Assembly (NCBI GenBank): GCA_000433875.1
Contig: HF993346.1
Location: forward strand, 1 to 64,000
Direction of reading: 5' to 3'
Origin: Firmicutes bacterium CAG:884
GTDB taxonomy: Bacteria; Bacillota_I; Bacilli_A; RF39; UBA660
Length of the DNA stretch: 64,000 nucleotides
In this document: positions 34,819 through 44,419 of the stretch, one piece after another
Layout: each line of letters begins with the position of its first letter
Numbering within the stretch: position 1 is the stretch's first letter
Made by a program: the position numbers and the translations under genes
The notes under the pieces: generated by a model
Databases searched by the model: none
What the model saw: only the letters and a program-made list of their open reading frames with translations
What the model was told of the DNA's origin: nothing

Positions 34819-37728
34819 ATGTATTTAAAGAAAATAACTATAAAAGGATTTAAATCATTTGCAGACAAAACAATATTTGATTTAGACAAAGGAATAACAG
34901 GAATAGTAGGTCCTAATGGATCTGGTAAATCTAATGTTGTTGATGCTGTAAGGTGGGTGTTAGGTGAACAATCTACTAAATCACTGCGTGCTAATGATAG
35001 TATGACAGATGTTATATTTGCAGGATCTAAAAGCCGTGAAAAAAGCAATCAAGCATATGTTGCAATAACATTTGATAATACTGATAAATTTATGAATCTT
35101 GACTATAATGAAATTGAAATTAAAAGACAAGTATATATAGACGGAACAAATGAATATTATATCAATAATGAAAAAGTAAGATTAAAAGATATAACAGAGT
35201 TTTTGATTGATAGTAATATTGGTAAGGAATCATTTAATATTATTTCACAAGGAAAAATAGAAGATATTTTATCAAGTAAACCCGAAAATAGAAGACTAGT
35301 ATTTGAAGATGCAGCTGGTGTTTTAAAATATAAAAAAAGAAAAGAAGAAGCTAATAAAAAATTGGAGAGGACTTCTAATAATATAGATAGAATCAATGAT
35401 ATTATAAATGAACTTGAAGTGCAAGTTGAGCCTTTAAAAGAAGAAGCAAGAAAAGTTGATGAATATAATAAATTAACAGAAGATTTAAAAGATGTGGAAA
35501 TCGCTCTTGTTGCATCGGATATTACTAAATATAATGAAGAATATAAGTCTTTAAAAGAAAAAATTGACGCTTTAAATAAAGAATTATTGAATTTAGAAAC
35601 CGAAAAAAATAAAGGGGAAGCAATTAGTATTAACAATAAATTAGAACTTGAAAAATATGATAAAGAAATAAATGAATTGAATAAGAATCTAATTGAATTA
35701 ACAAGTAAAGTTGAACAAGTAAATACTAAAAGATTAATGATAATTGAAAGAGCTAAATATGAAGCAAGTGATTCAAAAACACATAGTATATTACTTGAAC
35801 AAAAAGAAAAAGAAATAAGTATTAAAAATAATATTGAGATTTTAAAGAGTAATATTTTAGAGTTAAAAGAACAAAAGAGTAATTTAGAAAATAAAAAGAA
35901 TGAATTAAATAAAGAAGAAAATGAATTACTTAAAAAAAGAGAAGAATATGATAAAAAATTAAAAGGTTTAAATTATATTAAAAATAAAACAGAAATTCAA
36001 ATTGATTCATTAAATGATCGAATTATAAATAATGATAGTATGCCATATGGAGTTAAGGAAATACTTAATAATCCGAAATTAGATGTTGAAGGCACTATTG
36101 GATCTTTGATTGAAATTAACAAAGGCTATGAAGAAGCAATTGCAACTGCACTTGGTGCTTCTATATCTTATATAATAACGCTTGATGAAGAAAAGGCTAA
36201 AGAAGGTATTAGATATTTAAAAGAAAATAAGCTTGGCAGAGCTACGTTTTTTCCAATCAATATAATTAAAAGTAAATATTTAAATATTGATATTAATTTT
36301 GATGGTTATAAAGGAATTGCTTCTGATTTTGTAAAAACAAATGAAAAATATAAAAATATAATTGAAAATCAATTAGGTAATATACTAGTTGTAGATAATT
36401 TAGATAATGCAAGTTTGCTTGCTAAAAAGATTAATTATCAGTATCGTATTGTAACATTATCTGGAGAAATAATTCATTCTGGTGGTTCATTAACAGGTGG
36501 AATAAATAAAGTACGTAATATTATTAATGATAAATTAGAACTTGAAAAATTAATTAGTAGTAAAGAAGAAATTATAAATAATATAAAAGATAATGAAAAT
36601 AGTATTAATGAAATAGATTATAAAATATCTAATTTAGATAGTAAAAAAGAAAATAATAAAATATATGAATTAGAAGAAAATATTAATGCTAAAAATAAAT
36701 CATTAGAACAGTTAAATAAAGAACTATTATTAGTACAAAATGAAATTGATGATTTAAATAATAAATTAGGTAATAATTTATCGAAAGTTGAAGAAGAAAT
36801 AACTGAAGAATATAATAATTTATTAAAAGAAAAAGAGTTATTAAATCAGAAATTAAACAAAATAAAAGAAGAAAGAAATAATTTATATACTGATTCTAAT
36901 TCACTTGATTTTATAAATAAAAAAGTAACAAGTGAAATAACTAATAAAACGAAAGAACAAAATGAATACAATTTAATGGTAACAAAATTAGATGGTAAAC
37001 TAGATAATTTATTAAATAACTTATCAGAAAATTATAATATGACATATGAAAAAGCTAAAGAATATAAATTAGAATTTGATGAAAATAAATCTAGAAGTAT
37101 GGTTAATTCTTTAAAAAGACAAATTAAAGATTTAGGAACTATAAGTACAGGAGCTAGTGAATTATATAAACAAGTAAGTGAAAGATATGAGTTTTTATTA
37201 AAACAAAGAGAAGATTTGGTAAGAGCGGAAAATATGCTTTTAGAAGTTATTGAAGAAATGGATAAACAAATGTCAAATGACTTTATAAAAACGTTTGAAC
37301 AAATAAGAGCTAATTTTAAAGTTGTGTTTAAAGAATTATTTAGAGGTGGAGATGCTGATCTAAAACTAACTAATCCAGATGATATATTAAATACAGGAAT
37401 TGATATAATTGCATTTCCGCCAGGGAAAAAACTTGGTAAAACGGTGTTTTTATCAGGTGGTGAAAAAACATTTACGGCAATATCTATATTGTTTGCAATT
37501 CTAAAAACCAAACAGATACCATTTTGCATATTCGATGAAGTTGAAGCTGCTTTAGATGAAGCTAATGTTGTATCGTTTGGCGAATATGTTCAAAAATTGA
37601 AATCAGAAACTCAATTTATAATAATAACACATAAAAAGAAAACAATGGAATTTGCTGATAGTTTATATGGAATAACAATGCAAGAATCTGGGGTTTCTAA
37701 ATTAGTTAGCGTTAAATTGAAAGTATAG
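34819..37728 (+). CDS. smc: Chromosome segregation protein SMC (short-armed)
   Basis: 969 residues. The N-terminal ATPase half has GPNGSGKS (31-38) and SQGKIEDILSSKPENRR. Coiled coils run at about 170-400 and 565-820, around a hinge (about 405-565) containing GTIGSLIEINKGYEEAIATA. The C-terminal half has signature FLSGGEKTF and Walker B FCIFDEVEAALDE. It forms the DNA-entrapping condensin core with ScpAB. B. subtilis SMC has about 1186 residues, so both arms are roughly a third shorter here, with head and hinge kept. The ATG follows GAGGTG. Confidence 0.95.
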   Translation: MYLKKITIKGFKSFADKTIFDLDKGITGIVGPNGSGKSNVVDAVRWVLGEQSTKSLRANDSMTDVIFAGSKSREKSNQAYVAITFDNTDKFMNLDYNEIEIKRQVYIDGTNEYYINNEKVRLKDITEFLIDSNIGKESFNIISQGKIEDILSSKPENRRLVFEDAAGVLKYKKRKEEANKKLERTSNNIDRINDIINELEVQVEPLKEEARKVDEYNKLTEDLKDVEIALVASDITKYNEEYKSLKEKIDALNKELLNLETEKNKGEAISINNKLELEKYDKEINELNKNLIELTSKVEQVNTKRLMIIERAKYEASDSKTHSILLEQKEKEISIKNNIEILKSNILELKEQKSNLENKKNELNKEENELLKKREEYDKKLKGLNYIKNKTEIQIDSLNDRIINNDSMPYGVKEILNNPKLDVEGTIGSLIEINKGYEEAIATALGASISYIITLDEEKAKEGIRYLKENKLGRATFFPINIIKSKYLNIDINFDGYKGIASDFVKTNEKYKNIIENQLGNILVVDNLDNASLLAKKINYQYRIVTLSGEIIHSGGSLTGGINKVRNIINDKLELEKLISSKEEIINNIKDNENSINEIDYKISNLDSKKENNKIYELEENINAKNKSLEQLNKELLLVQNEIDDLNNKLGNNLSKVEEEITEEYNNLLKEKELLNQKLNKIKEERNNLYTDSNSLDFINKKVTSEITNKTKEQNEYNLMVTKLDGKLDNLLNNLSENYNMTYEKAKEYKLEFDENKSRSMVNSLKRQIKDLGTISTGASELYKQVSERYEFLLKQREDLVRAENMLLEVIEEMDKQMSNDFIKTFEQIRANFKVVFKELFRGGDADLKLTNPDDILNTGIDIIAFPPGKKLGKTVFLSGGEKTFTAISILFAILKTKQIPFCIFDEVEAALDEANVVSFGEYVQKLKSETQFIIITHKKKTMEFADSLYGITMQESGVSKLVSVKLKV

Positions 37729-37736
37729 GAGGATAT

Positions 37737-38264
37737 ATGGAATATATAATTATAATAATAACAGGTTTAATAGTAATATTTGTACTATTATATAATAAAG
37801 TTGTAAAACAAAATATAAGATGTAAGAATGCTTTTGCTGGTATAGATAATCAGTTAAAAAGAAGAAGTGATTTAATACCTAATTTGGTTAATGTAACTAA
37901 AGGGTATATGAAATATGAAGCAGAAACATTAGAAAAAATAGTTAAAATTAGGACTGATAATTTGAGTGAACTTGCTAAAACATCTAATGAGATATCAAAT
38001 AATATTAAATTAATGCTTGCTAAAGCTGAAAGCTATCCTGATTTAAAAGCTGATGAAGTTTTTAAAAAATTGCAAGTTGAATTAACAGGAACAGAAGATA
38101 AGATAGCGTTTGCAAGACAATTTTATAATGATTGTGTTCAAAAATATAATACAACAATTGAAGTTTTTCCAACAAATATAATTGCAAGTATTTTTAAATA
38201 TACTAAGCTTGATTATTTTAAAATATCTGATGATGATAGAAAGGAAATAAATATTAAATTATGA
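37737..38264 (+). CDS. lemA: LemA family protein
   Basis: 175 residues. One N-terminal membrane helix (about 2-22) is followed by the LemA fold with CKNAFAGIDNQLKRRSDLIPNLVN and, later, ARQFYNDCVQKYNTTIEVFP. LemA proteins are membrane-anchored helical bundles of unclear function, often encoded with an HtpX-type protease, as here (four-base overlap). TAGGAGG precedes the ATG. Confidence 0.93.
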   Translation: MEYIIIIITGLIVIFVLLYNKVVKQNIRCKNAFAGIDNQLKRRSDLIPNLVNVTKGYMKYEAETLEKIVKIRTDNLSELAKTSNEISNNIKLMLAKAESYPDLKADEVFKKLQVELTGTEDKIAFARQFYNDCVQKYNTTIEVFPTNIIASIFKYTKLDYFKISDDDRKEINIKL

Positions 38265-39142
38265 TATTTGAAAGTGTTAATCAAAATAAAACAAAAACAA
38301 CTTTTATTGTAATGCTATTCTTTATACTTATTGGTTTATTTGTTTATTTTCTTGCTTATATATTTGGGGAAGATTCTGAACTTGCTTTTATAATAGCAAC
38401 TATTGTATCTAGTATTTCATCAATTATTTCTTACTTTTTATCGGATAAAATTGTTATTAAAGCTAATCACGCTAGAGAAGCAACTAGGGAAGAGTATTTG
38501 GAATTAAATGAAATACTTGAGGCTTTATGTTTGGGCTCTGGTTTACCAAAACCTAAATTATATGTTATGGATAGTAGTTCACCAAATGCTTTTGCAACTG
38601 GTAGAAACCCTAATAATGCAGTAGTTTGTGTTACAACAGGATTACTTGAAAAACTTGATAAATATGAGTTAGAAGGTGTTATTGCTCATGAATTATCACA
38701 TATTAAGAATTATGATATACTACTTTCAACGGTTGCAACAGTTATGGTTGGTGGAATATCTATTATAGCCGATTCGATTTCAAGAGGATTTTTTAGAAGC
38801 CGTAGTGATGATGATGATTCAAAAGCTAGTGCAATTATTATGATAATTGGCTTAACATTTATAATTTTGGCTCCTATTTTTTCAAAATTATTACAACTTG
38901 CTTTATCGAGAAACAGAGAATATTTAGCAGATAGTTCAGCTGTACAAATAACTAGAAATAAAGATGGATTAATTAATGCTTTAAAGAAGATTTCTAGTGA
39001 TCCGAATGTTGTTACAACTGCTAATAAGGCAACTGCTTCAATGTATATTGCTGATCCTTTCAAAAAAGAAGAGAGGGATAGTTTGTTTAGTACTCATCCT
39101 AGTACAGCAAATAGAATAAAGAGATTAGAAAACATAAAATAA
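38261..39142 (+). CDS. htpX: HtpX-like M48 membrane zinc metalloprotease
   Basis: 293 residues. Two membrane helices lie near the N-terminus (about 15-65) and one or two more after the active site. The HEXXH zinc motif is VIAHELSHIKNYD (about 138-150), and the third ligand is in SRNREYLADSSA. This is a membrane protein quality-control protease facing the cytoplasm. It overlaps lemA by four bases, the usual lemA-htpX pair. Confidence 0.94.
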   Translation: MIFESVNQNKTKTTFIVMLFFILIGLFVYFLAYIFGEDSELAFIIATIVSSISSIISYFLSDKIVIKANHAREATREEYLELNEILEALCLGSGLPKPKLYVMDSSSPNAFATGRNPNNAVVCVTTGLLEKLDKYELEGVIAHELSHIKNYDILLSTVATVMVGGISIIADSISRGFFRSRSDDDDSKASAIIMIIGLTFIILAPIFSKLLQLALSRNREYLADSSAVQITRNKDGLINALKKISSDPNVVTTANKATASMYIADPFKKEERDSLFSTHPSTANRIKRLENIK

Positions 39143-39167
39143 GAGGAATAAAAATTCCTCTTATTTT
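39136..39167. terminator. Bidirectional terminator htpX / ATP-grasp gene
   Basis: A perfect 14-base stem, AAAATAAGAGGAAT with ATTCCTCTTATTTT, around an AAAA loop, between convergent genes. Confidence 0.9.
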
Positions 39168-39174
39168 GTAATAT

Positions 39175-40176
39175 TTATAATTTGTGACCTAATATTTTTT
39201 CGAATTCAGGTAGAACACCTATACCGTTTGTTCTATGAGGTGGAAGTTGATATATATCATGACCTGGAAATTCATTTCCTTCAACAACAACAGGCCCTTT
39301 TGGTGTGATTGCTATATCCCAGCCAACAACACCCATTTCAGGTATAATCGTAGATAATTCTTCGGCAAGTTTAATTGCTTCTTTGAACATTGGGATTTTG
39401 TAACCAACAATTGGTGTATTTGTTAAAGGATGATTATAATATAGATTACCTGCTTTATCTTGAGCAGGGTAGAGAATAGTACCACTTTCTTTATCAACTG
39501 GTACAACCATTCCACCACTATTGAAATTGTCTACGCATTTACCATTTCCGATTCTAAAATATGCAACAGCAACTTTGCCATATTTTTTTTCTTTGTTATA
39601 TACTGTTACCATTCTTATTGTATTAATACTACAAGGATGTAATTTATTTACTTCTTCGTGTTGAATAATTGGTTCTTCTAATAAGTACAATTTATTATCA
39701 AGTAAATGTTTAAATAAATCTCCTTCGTATTTAGATGCATCTATTTTTTCAATTCTTTTGCCACATTGTCCATCTAAAGGTTTTGCAAAGAATATTGGAT
39801 GCTTTTTTATAAATGAAGTAAATTCTTTGATATTATTTTCATTGATAACTAGAAAGTCTCTATGTAAGTATTTTTTAAACTTATTATCAAACTTATCTTT
39901 CATTAAAAAATATGGTTTATAAGTAAAATCATTATATGTTTTAATTAATTTGTTATTTTTTCCTCTTGTCATTATGGTTTTTCTTTGTTTTGAAGACAAA
40001 TTATACATTTCGAATAACATATAATCCATATAACCTGCTTGATATTTAAAACCACAAACTATCATATCAAAGAAAATAAGTATTTTGTTTTTTCCTGATC
40101 TTTCATTTACAACATTAATTTGTTTAAACATATTTTTTAAACTCATATTAAATATTCTATTAATTACATATTTCAT
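39175..40176 (-). CDS. Sugar-transfer-associated ATP-grasp protein
   Basis: 333 residues. The ATP-grasp fold shows FFAKPLDGQCGKRIEKI (phosphate-binding loop, about residues 130-146), LLEEPIIQHEEV, the substrate-binding TIRMVTVYN and a C-terminal metal site in GWDIAITPKGPVVVEGNEFPG. The family is linked with surface polysaccharide or capsule loci and its reaction is not established. GGTGAT precedes the start. It is adjacent to def on the same strand and near a sugar transferase at 42596. Confidence 0.85.
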   Translation of the reverse strand: MKYVINRIFNMSLKNMFKQINVVNERSGKNKILIFFDMIVCGFKYQAGYMDYMLFEMYNLSSKQRKTIMTRGKNNKLIKTYNDFTYKPYFLMKDKFDNKFKKYLHRDFLVINENNIKEFTSFIKKHPIFFAKPLDGQCGKRIEKIDASKYEGDLFKHLLDNKLYLLEEPIIQHEEVNKLHPCSINTIRMVTVYNKEKKYGKVAVAYFRIGNGKCVDNFNSGGMVVPVDKESGTILYPAQDKAGNLYYNHPLTNTPIVGYKIPMFKEAIKLAEELSTIIPEMGVVGWDIAITPKGPVVVEGNEFPGHDIYQLPPHRTNGIGVLPEFEKILGHKL

Positions 40177-40220
40177 ACTATCACCAAAATAATTATATAA
40201 TAATAAAAAAAAGAAAGCAA

Positions 40221-40769
40221 CTATATTAAGCGTACTTCTTTTTCTGTGTAAAACTTTTTATTTTTATTTATTCTATCAAAGAATAAAATACCATTTAAAT
40301 GATCAATTTCGTGCTGGAAAGCAATTGATAAATTTTCTCTTGCACGGATACGGACTTTATTACCATCTATATCGTAGCCATCGATTGTAACTCTAGCAAA
40401 CCTTAAAACATGGCCTGGAACTTCACGATTAACGCTTAAACATCCCTCTCCTGCATCGACAGCAATCATTTCGCTTGAATTGCTTACAATAACCGGATTA
40501 ACAACGACATAGTTTTGAAATTTTCCTTCTTCATATTCATCAACTATTACAATAATTCTTTTATTTATACCAACTTGTGGAAAAGCAAGCCCCATACCTG
40601 GTCTTAATTTATACTTTTCAGAGTATTTTTCGATTTGACTATAAGTTAAATGTTTAATGATATTATCAATTAATTTCTTTTCTTCGTTACTGATTGGAAA
40701 AGTTGCATCTGAAGAAATCATCCTTAAATGTTTATCTTTTTCGTCTAATATTTTGACAGGTTTAAACAT
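40221..40769 (-). CDS. def: Peptide deformylase
   Basis: 182 residues. Motif 1 is GMGLAFPQVG, motif 2 EGCLSV with the metal-binding Cys, and motif 3 QHEIDHLNG with the two His and catalytic Glu. It removes N-formyl groups from nascent proteins. The length and motif 1 insertion are of the type 2 (Gram-positive) class. The ATG at 40769 follows AGGGATGTGA; upstream in-frame codons lack a ribosome-binding site. Confidence 0.96.
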   Translation of the reverse strand: MFKPVKILDEKDKHLRMISSDATFPISNEEKKLIDNIIKHLTYSQIEKYSEKYKLRPGMGLAFPQVGINKRIIVIVDEYEEGKFQNYVVVNPVIVSNSSEMIAVDAGEGCLSVNREVPGHVLRFARVTIDGYDIDGNKVRIRARENLSIAFQHEIDHLNGILFFDRINKNKKFYTEKEVRLI

Positions 40770-40869
40770 ACTATCACATCCCTGTAAATAATTGTAACAC
40801 ATTTTTTAAAAATATCAAAATCTATTGTTAAAAAAAGTAAAATCGTTTATAATAAGAATGGTGAATGGT

Positions 40870-42543
40870 ATGAAAATAGAAAATAAAAGTGTTTTGAAAA
40901 AATCCAAAAAAGAGTTTATTTTGAACATCATTAATTCTATTGTTTTAAGGGGTGCGGTTTTAATAATTCCTGTTATATGGAGTTATGCACTTGATAATAT
41001 ATATGAAGCTTCATATGATAGAGCTATTAAATTAATTGTTTTATCAATAATTATAACTACTATATATTATGGTCTTGAACAATTGTATCAAGTAACTTTT
41101 TATAAATTATATAATAAATTATACAATTTATATGAAAATGTTTATACGGATAATTTTTATAAAAACTCTCTTTTTAGTTTATCAAGATTTTCGCTTGGCG
41201 AATATAATAATTTGCTTAATAGTGATATAGATGTAATAGCTAGTTATTATGCTAATTTACCTATGAGAGTTATAAGAATTGTTGAATTTTTAGTAATTTA
41301 TTTCTATTTTTATACAATTAATCCAATTATATTTATAATTACACTTATTGTTTCACTTGTATCCCTTGGGTATATGATATATGGTTCTAAGGAAACAGAA
41401 AGATTAAATAAAATAAGAAAAGATACACTTGATTATAAAACGGCTGCTAATCACGAAATATATAATAATATAAGAGATATAAAGTCATTTAATTTATATA
41501 ATAAAGTAGTTGAAAAGGTTAATAAAAAAAGAAAAGCTTATTTGGATGCTAATGCTAAATTTAATGTACAAAGTACAGGTGTTAAGTTTATATCAATTAT
41601 TATAGTTGAAATTGCACGTCTTTTATTAATGATATATGGAATATATTTAATTAAAGATGGCCAAATTGAGGTTGGTGCTTTACTTATAATTTATAATTAC
41701 TATCAAAAGATAGTTGATAATTATACAATTGTATCTAATATTTTAATTAGTAAAAAATCGCTTAAGGTTTCATTTAGCAGATTTGGTAAAATACTTGAAA
41801 ATGCTAGCAAAGAAAAGGTCGATAATAAAGAAATTGATTTAGAGGGAAATGTTGTTTTTAAGAATATTTTATATGGTTATAGAGATAATCCAACTTTAAA
41901 AAATGTTAGTTTTACTTTATATAATAATAGTATTAATATTATAACTGGTCCAACGGGTTCTGGAAAATCGGGTGTAGTTGATTTACTTTTAAAAATGAAT
42001 AGACCACATAAGGGTACAATTATGATTGGTAAACAAAACATATTTGATATAAAAAACAATAATTATTACAATAAAATAGCTTGTGTTAGTAAGAGTCCAA
42101 CTTTCTTTAATGATAGTATTAAAAATAATTTACTGCTTGTTAATGATGATTTTGAATATATAAAGACTGTTTGTAAGAGACTAAATATTCATAATTATAT
42201 AATGGGTTTAAAAGATGGATATGATACTAATATAAATAGTGGAATTAAAAGAAGTGTCTTTTATTTACTTGCGATTGCTCGCGTTATAATTAAGGATTCT
42301 AAAATAATGATTTTTGATGAAAGTTTATCTTTAATTGATAAAAAAGATATTGAGGTTGTTAAAAATATTTTATTAGAATTAAAAGAAAATCATACAATTA
42401 TTGTTATTGATAGAGAGCAAAATGTAGATAGTATATCTGATTATATTGTTGTTATTGATGAACATGTTGTAAAAGAAGAGGGGACAAGGGAGGAACTATT
42501 AAAAAAACAATCGTTTTACAAAAAAATGATTGGAAAAATTTAA
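40870..42543 (+). CDS. ABC transporter-like protein with degenerate signature motif
   Basis: 557 residues. Six membrane helices (about residues 15-295) are followed by a nucleotide-binding domain with intact Walker A (GPTGSGKSG) and Walker B (IMIFDES). The signature LSGGQ is replaced by INSGIKRSVFYLL, and the Q-loop region is weak. Either it works only as a half of a heterodimer or ATP turnover is reduced. No second half-transporter is adjacent. The ATG at 40870 follows GGTGA; ATG 40858 is an alternative. The substrate is unknown. Confidence 0.8.
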   Translation: MKIENKSVLKKSKKEFILNIINSIVLRGAVLIIPVIWSYALDNIYEASYDRAIKLIVLSIIITTIYYGLEQLYQVTFYKLYNKLYNLYENVYTDNFYKNSLFSLSRFSLGEYNNLLNSDIDVIASYYANLPMRVIRIVEFLVIYFYFYTINPIIFIITLIVSLVSLGYMIYGSKETERLNKIRKDTLDYKTAANHEIYNNIRDIKSFNLYNKVVEKVNKKRKAYLDANAKFNVQSTGVKFISIIIVEIARLLLMIYGIYLIKDGQIEVGALLIIYNYYQKIVDNYTIVSNILISKKSLKVSFSRFGKILENASKEKVDNKEIDLEGNVVFKNILYGYRDNPTLKNVSFTLYNNSINIITGPTGSGKSGVVDLLLKMNRPHKGTIMIGKQNIFDIKNNNYYNKIACVSKSPTFFNDSIKNNLLLVNDDFEYIKTVCKRLNIHNYIMGLKDGYDTNINSGIKRSVFYLLAIARVIIKDSKIMIFDESLSLIDKKDIEVVKNILLELKENHTIIVIDREQNVDSISDYIVVIDEHVVKEEGTREELLKKQSFYKKMIGKI

Positions 42544-42550
42544 AAAAATC

Positions 42551-42579
42551 TTGAAGATTATAATACTATGTGTTATACT
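42551..42579 (+). promoter_or_regulatory. Promoter of the sugar transferase gene
   Basis: TTGAAG (42551-42556), a 17-base spacer and TATACT (42574-42579), inside the end of the upstream intergenic stretch. The predicted start near 42586 leaves a leader of only about ten bases. Confidence 0.7.
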
Positions 42580-42595
42580 TTTTAAAGTGATGTAT

Positions 42596-43267
42596 ATGTA
42601 TAAGAGTTTTATTAAAAGAATGCTTGATGTAGTATTTAGTTTAGTTTTGATAATTTTGTTGTTGCCACTATTTTTAATTATAAGTTTATTAATAAAGCTT
42701 GAAGATGGTGGTCATGTATTCTTTAAACAGTTGAGATCGGGAAAAGATAGGGATTTCTATATGTATAAGTTTAGAAGTATGAAAGAAAATAATGATGTTC
42801 ATAATTTAAAGGAAAAAGATTGTGTTACAAGAATTGGCAATTTTTTGAGAAAGACATCATTAGATGAATTGCCTCAATTAATTAATATATTAAAGGGAGA
42901 GATGTCTTTTATTGGTCCGAGACCTTGGATTACAGATTATGCTAAATATTTTACAAGTAATCAAATGAGAAGGTTAGAAGTATTACCTGGTATAACTGGT
43001 CTTGCTCAATCAAGTGGTCGCAACGATATATCAATTATTGAAAAGATTAAGTTAGATGTTGAATATGTTGATAATGTTAGTCTTTTAATGGATATAAAGA
43101 TTATATTTAAAACAATTAGCTCCGTATTTAGTAAAAAGGGTAATAATTCGGACAAGTTTGCAATTCAAAATGAACTTGATGTACTTAAAAATCAATGGAA
43201 AAATCCACAACATGAAAATGATAAGAAAGAAGAAACTTCTTATGAAGAAGAAGTTATATATAATTAA
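42596..43267 (+). CDS. Undecaprenyl-phosphate sugar phosphotransferase (bacterial sugar transferase family)
   Basis: 223 residues. The N-terminal KRMLDVVFSLVLIILLLPLFL helix is followed by the conserved core: VFFKQLRSGKDRDFYMYKFRSMK, TRIGNFLRKTSLDELPQLINIL, KGEMSFIGPRPW and LPGITGLAQSSGRN. These enzymes attach a sugar-1-phosphate to undecaprenyl phosphate and so start glycan synthesis. The C-terminus has an acidic tail. Only the catalytic domain is present (short form). The start is taken at the ATG after AAAGTGATG; an ATG six bases earlier is possible. Confidence 0.92.
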   Translation: MYKSFIKRMLDVVFSLVLIILLLPLFLIISLLIKLEDGGHVFFKQLRSGKDRDFYMYKFRSMKENNDVHNLKEKDCVTRIGNFLRKTSLDELPQLINILKGEMSFIGPRPWITDYAKYFTSNQMRRLEVLPGITGLAQSSGRNDISIIEKIKLDVEYVDNVSLLMDIKIIFKTISSVFSKKGNNSDKFAIQNELDVLKNQWKNPQHENDKKEETSYEEEVIYN

Positions 43268-43287
43268 AAGGACTTTAAAGTCCTTTT
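43266..43287. terminator. Bidirectional terminator
   Basis: AAAAGGACT pairs with AGTCCTTTT around a TTAA loop, between the sugar transferase gene and the convergent lipoprotein gene. Confidence 0.85.
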
Positions 43288-44317
43288 ATTTTATTTTCAT
43301 ATCATTTCCTTTTGGGTAAATTTGAATATATGTGTTTCCGTTATTTACAACTAATTCTTCATTTGTTTCTTTAATTTTGTAAATTGTTTTACTGCTCAAA
43401 TCTTTTTTAGACCAAGTAATAGGAATTGCATAACCATTTGTTATATAGTATCCTTCACCTGAACCGATATTGTTTATTTTTTGATATCCATAGTAGTTAT
43501 CACTTGTAAATGTTGTATATTTAACTCCATAAACAATTATGTTTTTAGCTGTATATTGATTTCCTGTTGTTAAATCAGTATTTTTTGTGTTATTCATAAA
43601 TCTTAAATATGTTTTATTAGTGCTATCATAAGTATATTTACTTGTTCGATAGTCTGAATATTTAATACTTATATTTTCTGCTTTAATTGCACTCTTATAT
43701 TTACTTAAATCTAGTTCTTCTTCGGAATATTTTAGTAATAAACCTTTATCAGTAGTTGTTCTATAATTGTAATTTTTAGAAGCTTTTTTAAGTTTGTCTA
43801 TAGAAGTAAATAGAGTGTGTTCATAATCTCTTTTTAGTTTTGTATCACGCATACCATATGCTGAATTATCAACGTCAATTCGATTGATTCCTAATTTGTT
43901 AACTTCTCTGATTCCTTCATTTGATCCACCGGCAGATACATATGTCGCATCGTTTTCTAAAACATATCCTAGATATTGTGATCTAGCGCTTCTTACAGAG
44001 CCAATTTTGCTTGCATCAGCATCTTTATAAAGAGCCATCATTCTTGTAATTCCACCTTCAACCATTAATTCATAAACGATATATGCTTTATTTACATCTG
44101 ATTGAGGTAAGGCATTATTATGGCAGTTTATCATAACGGCGTAAGGTCTTGTTTTACTTTCGGGATCAGCAATCCATTTAACAGGTGTTTTTTCTTCTTG
44201 TTTTGGTTCTTCCTCTTTTTGTTCATTTGGGTTTGGTACTTCTGGTTCTTTTGGTTTTTCATTTGAGCAGCCTACTAAGCATAGAAATACACATATAAAA
44301 ATTATAAATTTTTTCAT
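43286..44317 (-). CDS. DUF3048 lipoprotein (YerB-like)
   Basis: 343 residues. A lipoprotein signal peptide ends in the lipobox LVGC (Cys at about residue 17). A Pro/Glu/Lys-rich linker (about 20-48) follows, then a DUF3048 domain with TRPYAVMINCHNNALPQS, YELMVEGGITRMMALYKD and IGSVRSARSQYLGYV. It would be anchored on the outside of the membrane. The molecular function of the family is unknown. GGAGG precedes the ATG. Confidence 0.88.
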   Translation of the reverse strand: MKKFIIFICVFLCLVGCSNEKPKEPEVPNPNEQKEEEPKQEEKTPVKWIADPESKTRPYAVMINCHNNALPQSDVNKAYIVYELMVEGGITRMMALYKDADASKIGSVRSARSQYLGYVLENDATYVSAGGSNEGIREVNKLGINRIDVDNSAYGMRDTKLKRDYEHTLFTSIDKLKKASKNYNYRTTTDKGLLLKYSEEELDLSKYKSAIKAENISIKYSDYRTSKYTYDSTNKTYLRFMNNTKNTDLTTGNQYTAKNIIVYGVKYTTFTSDNYYGYQKINNIGSGEGYYITNGYAIPITWSKKDLSSKTIYKIKETNEELVVNNGNTYIQIYPKGNDMKIK

Positions 44318-44370
44318 TTTCCATCCTCCAACTTAATTATAGCATATTTATTTTAAATAGTATACATTAT

Positions 44371-44398
44371 TTGACAATATATTATTTTATGGTAAAAT
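44371..44398 (+). promoter_or_regulatory. Promoter of the kinase-like gene
   Basis: TTGACA (44371-44376), 16-base spacer, TAAAAT (44393-44398). The ATG at 44402 would precede the transcript start, which argues for the start at 44420. Confidence 0.7.
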
Positions 44399-44419
44399 AT
44401 TATGTCAAGAGGAAAAAAT

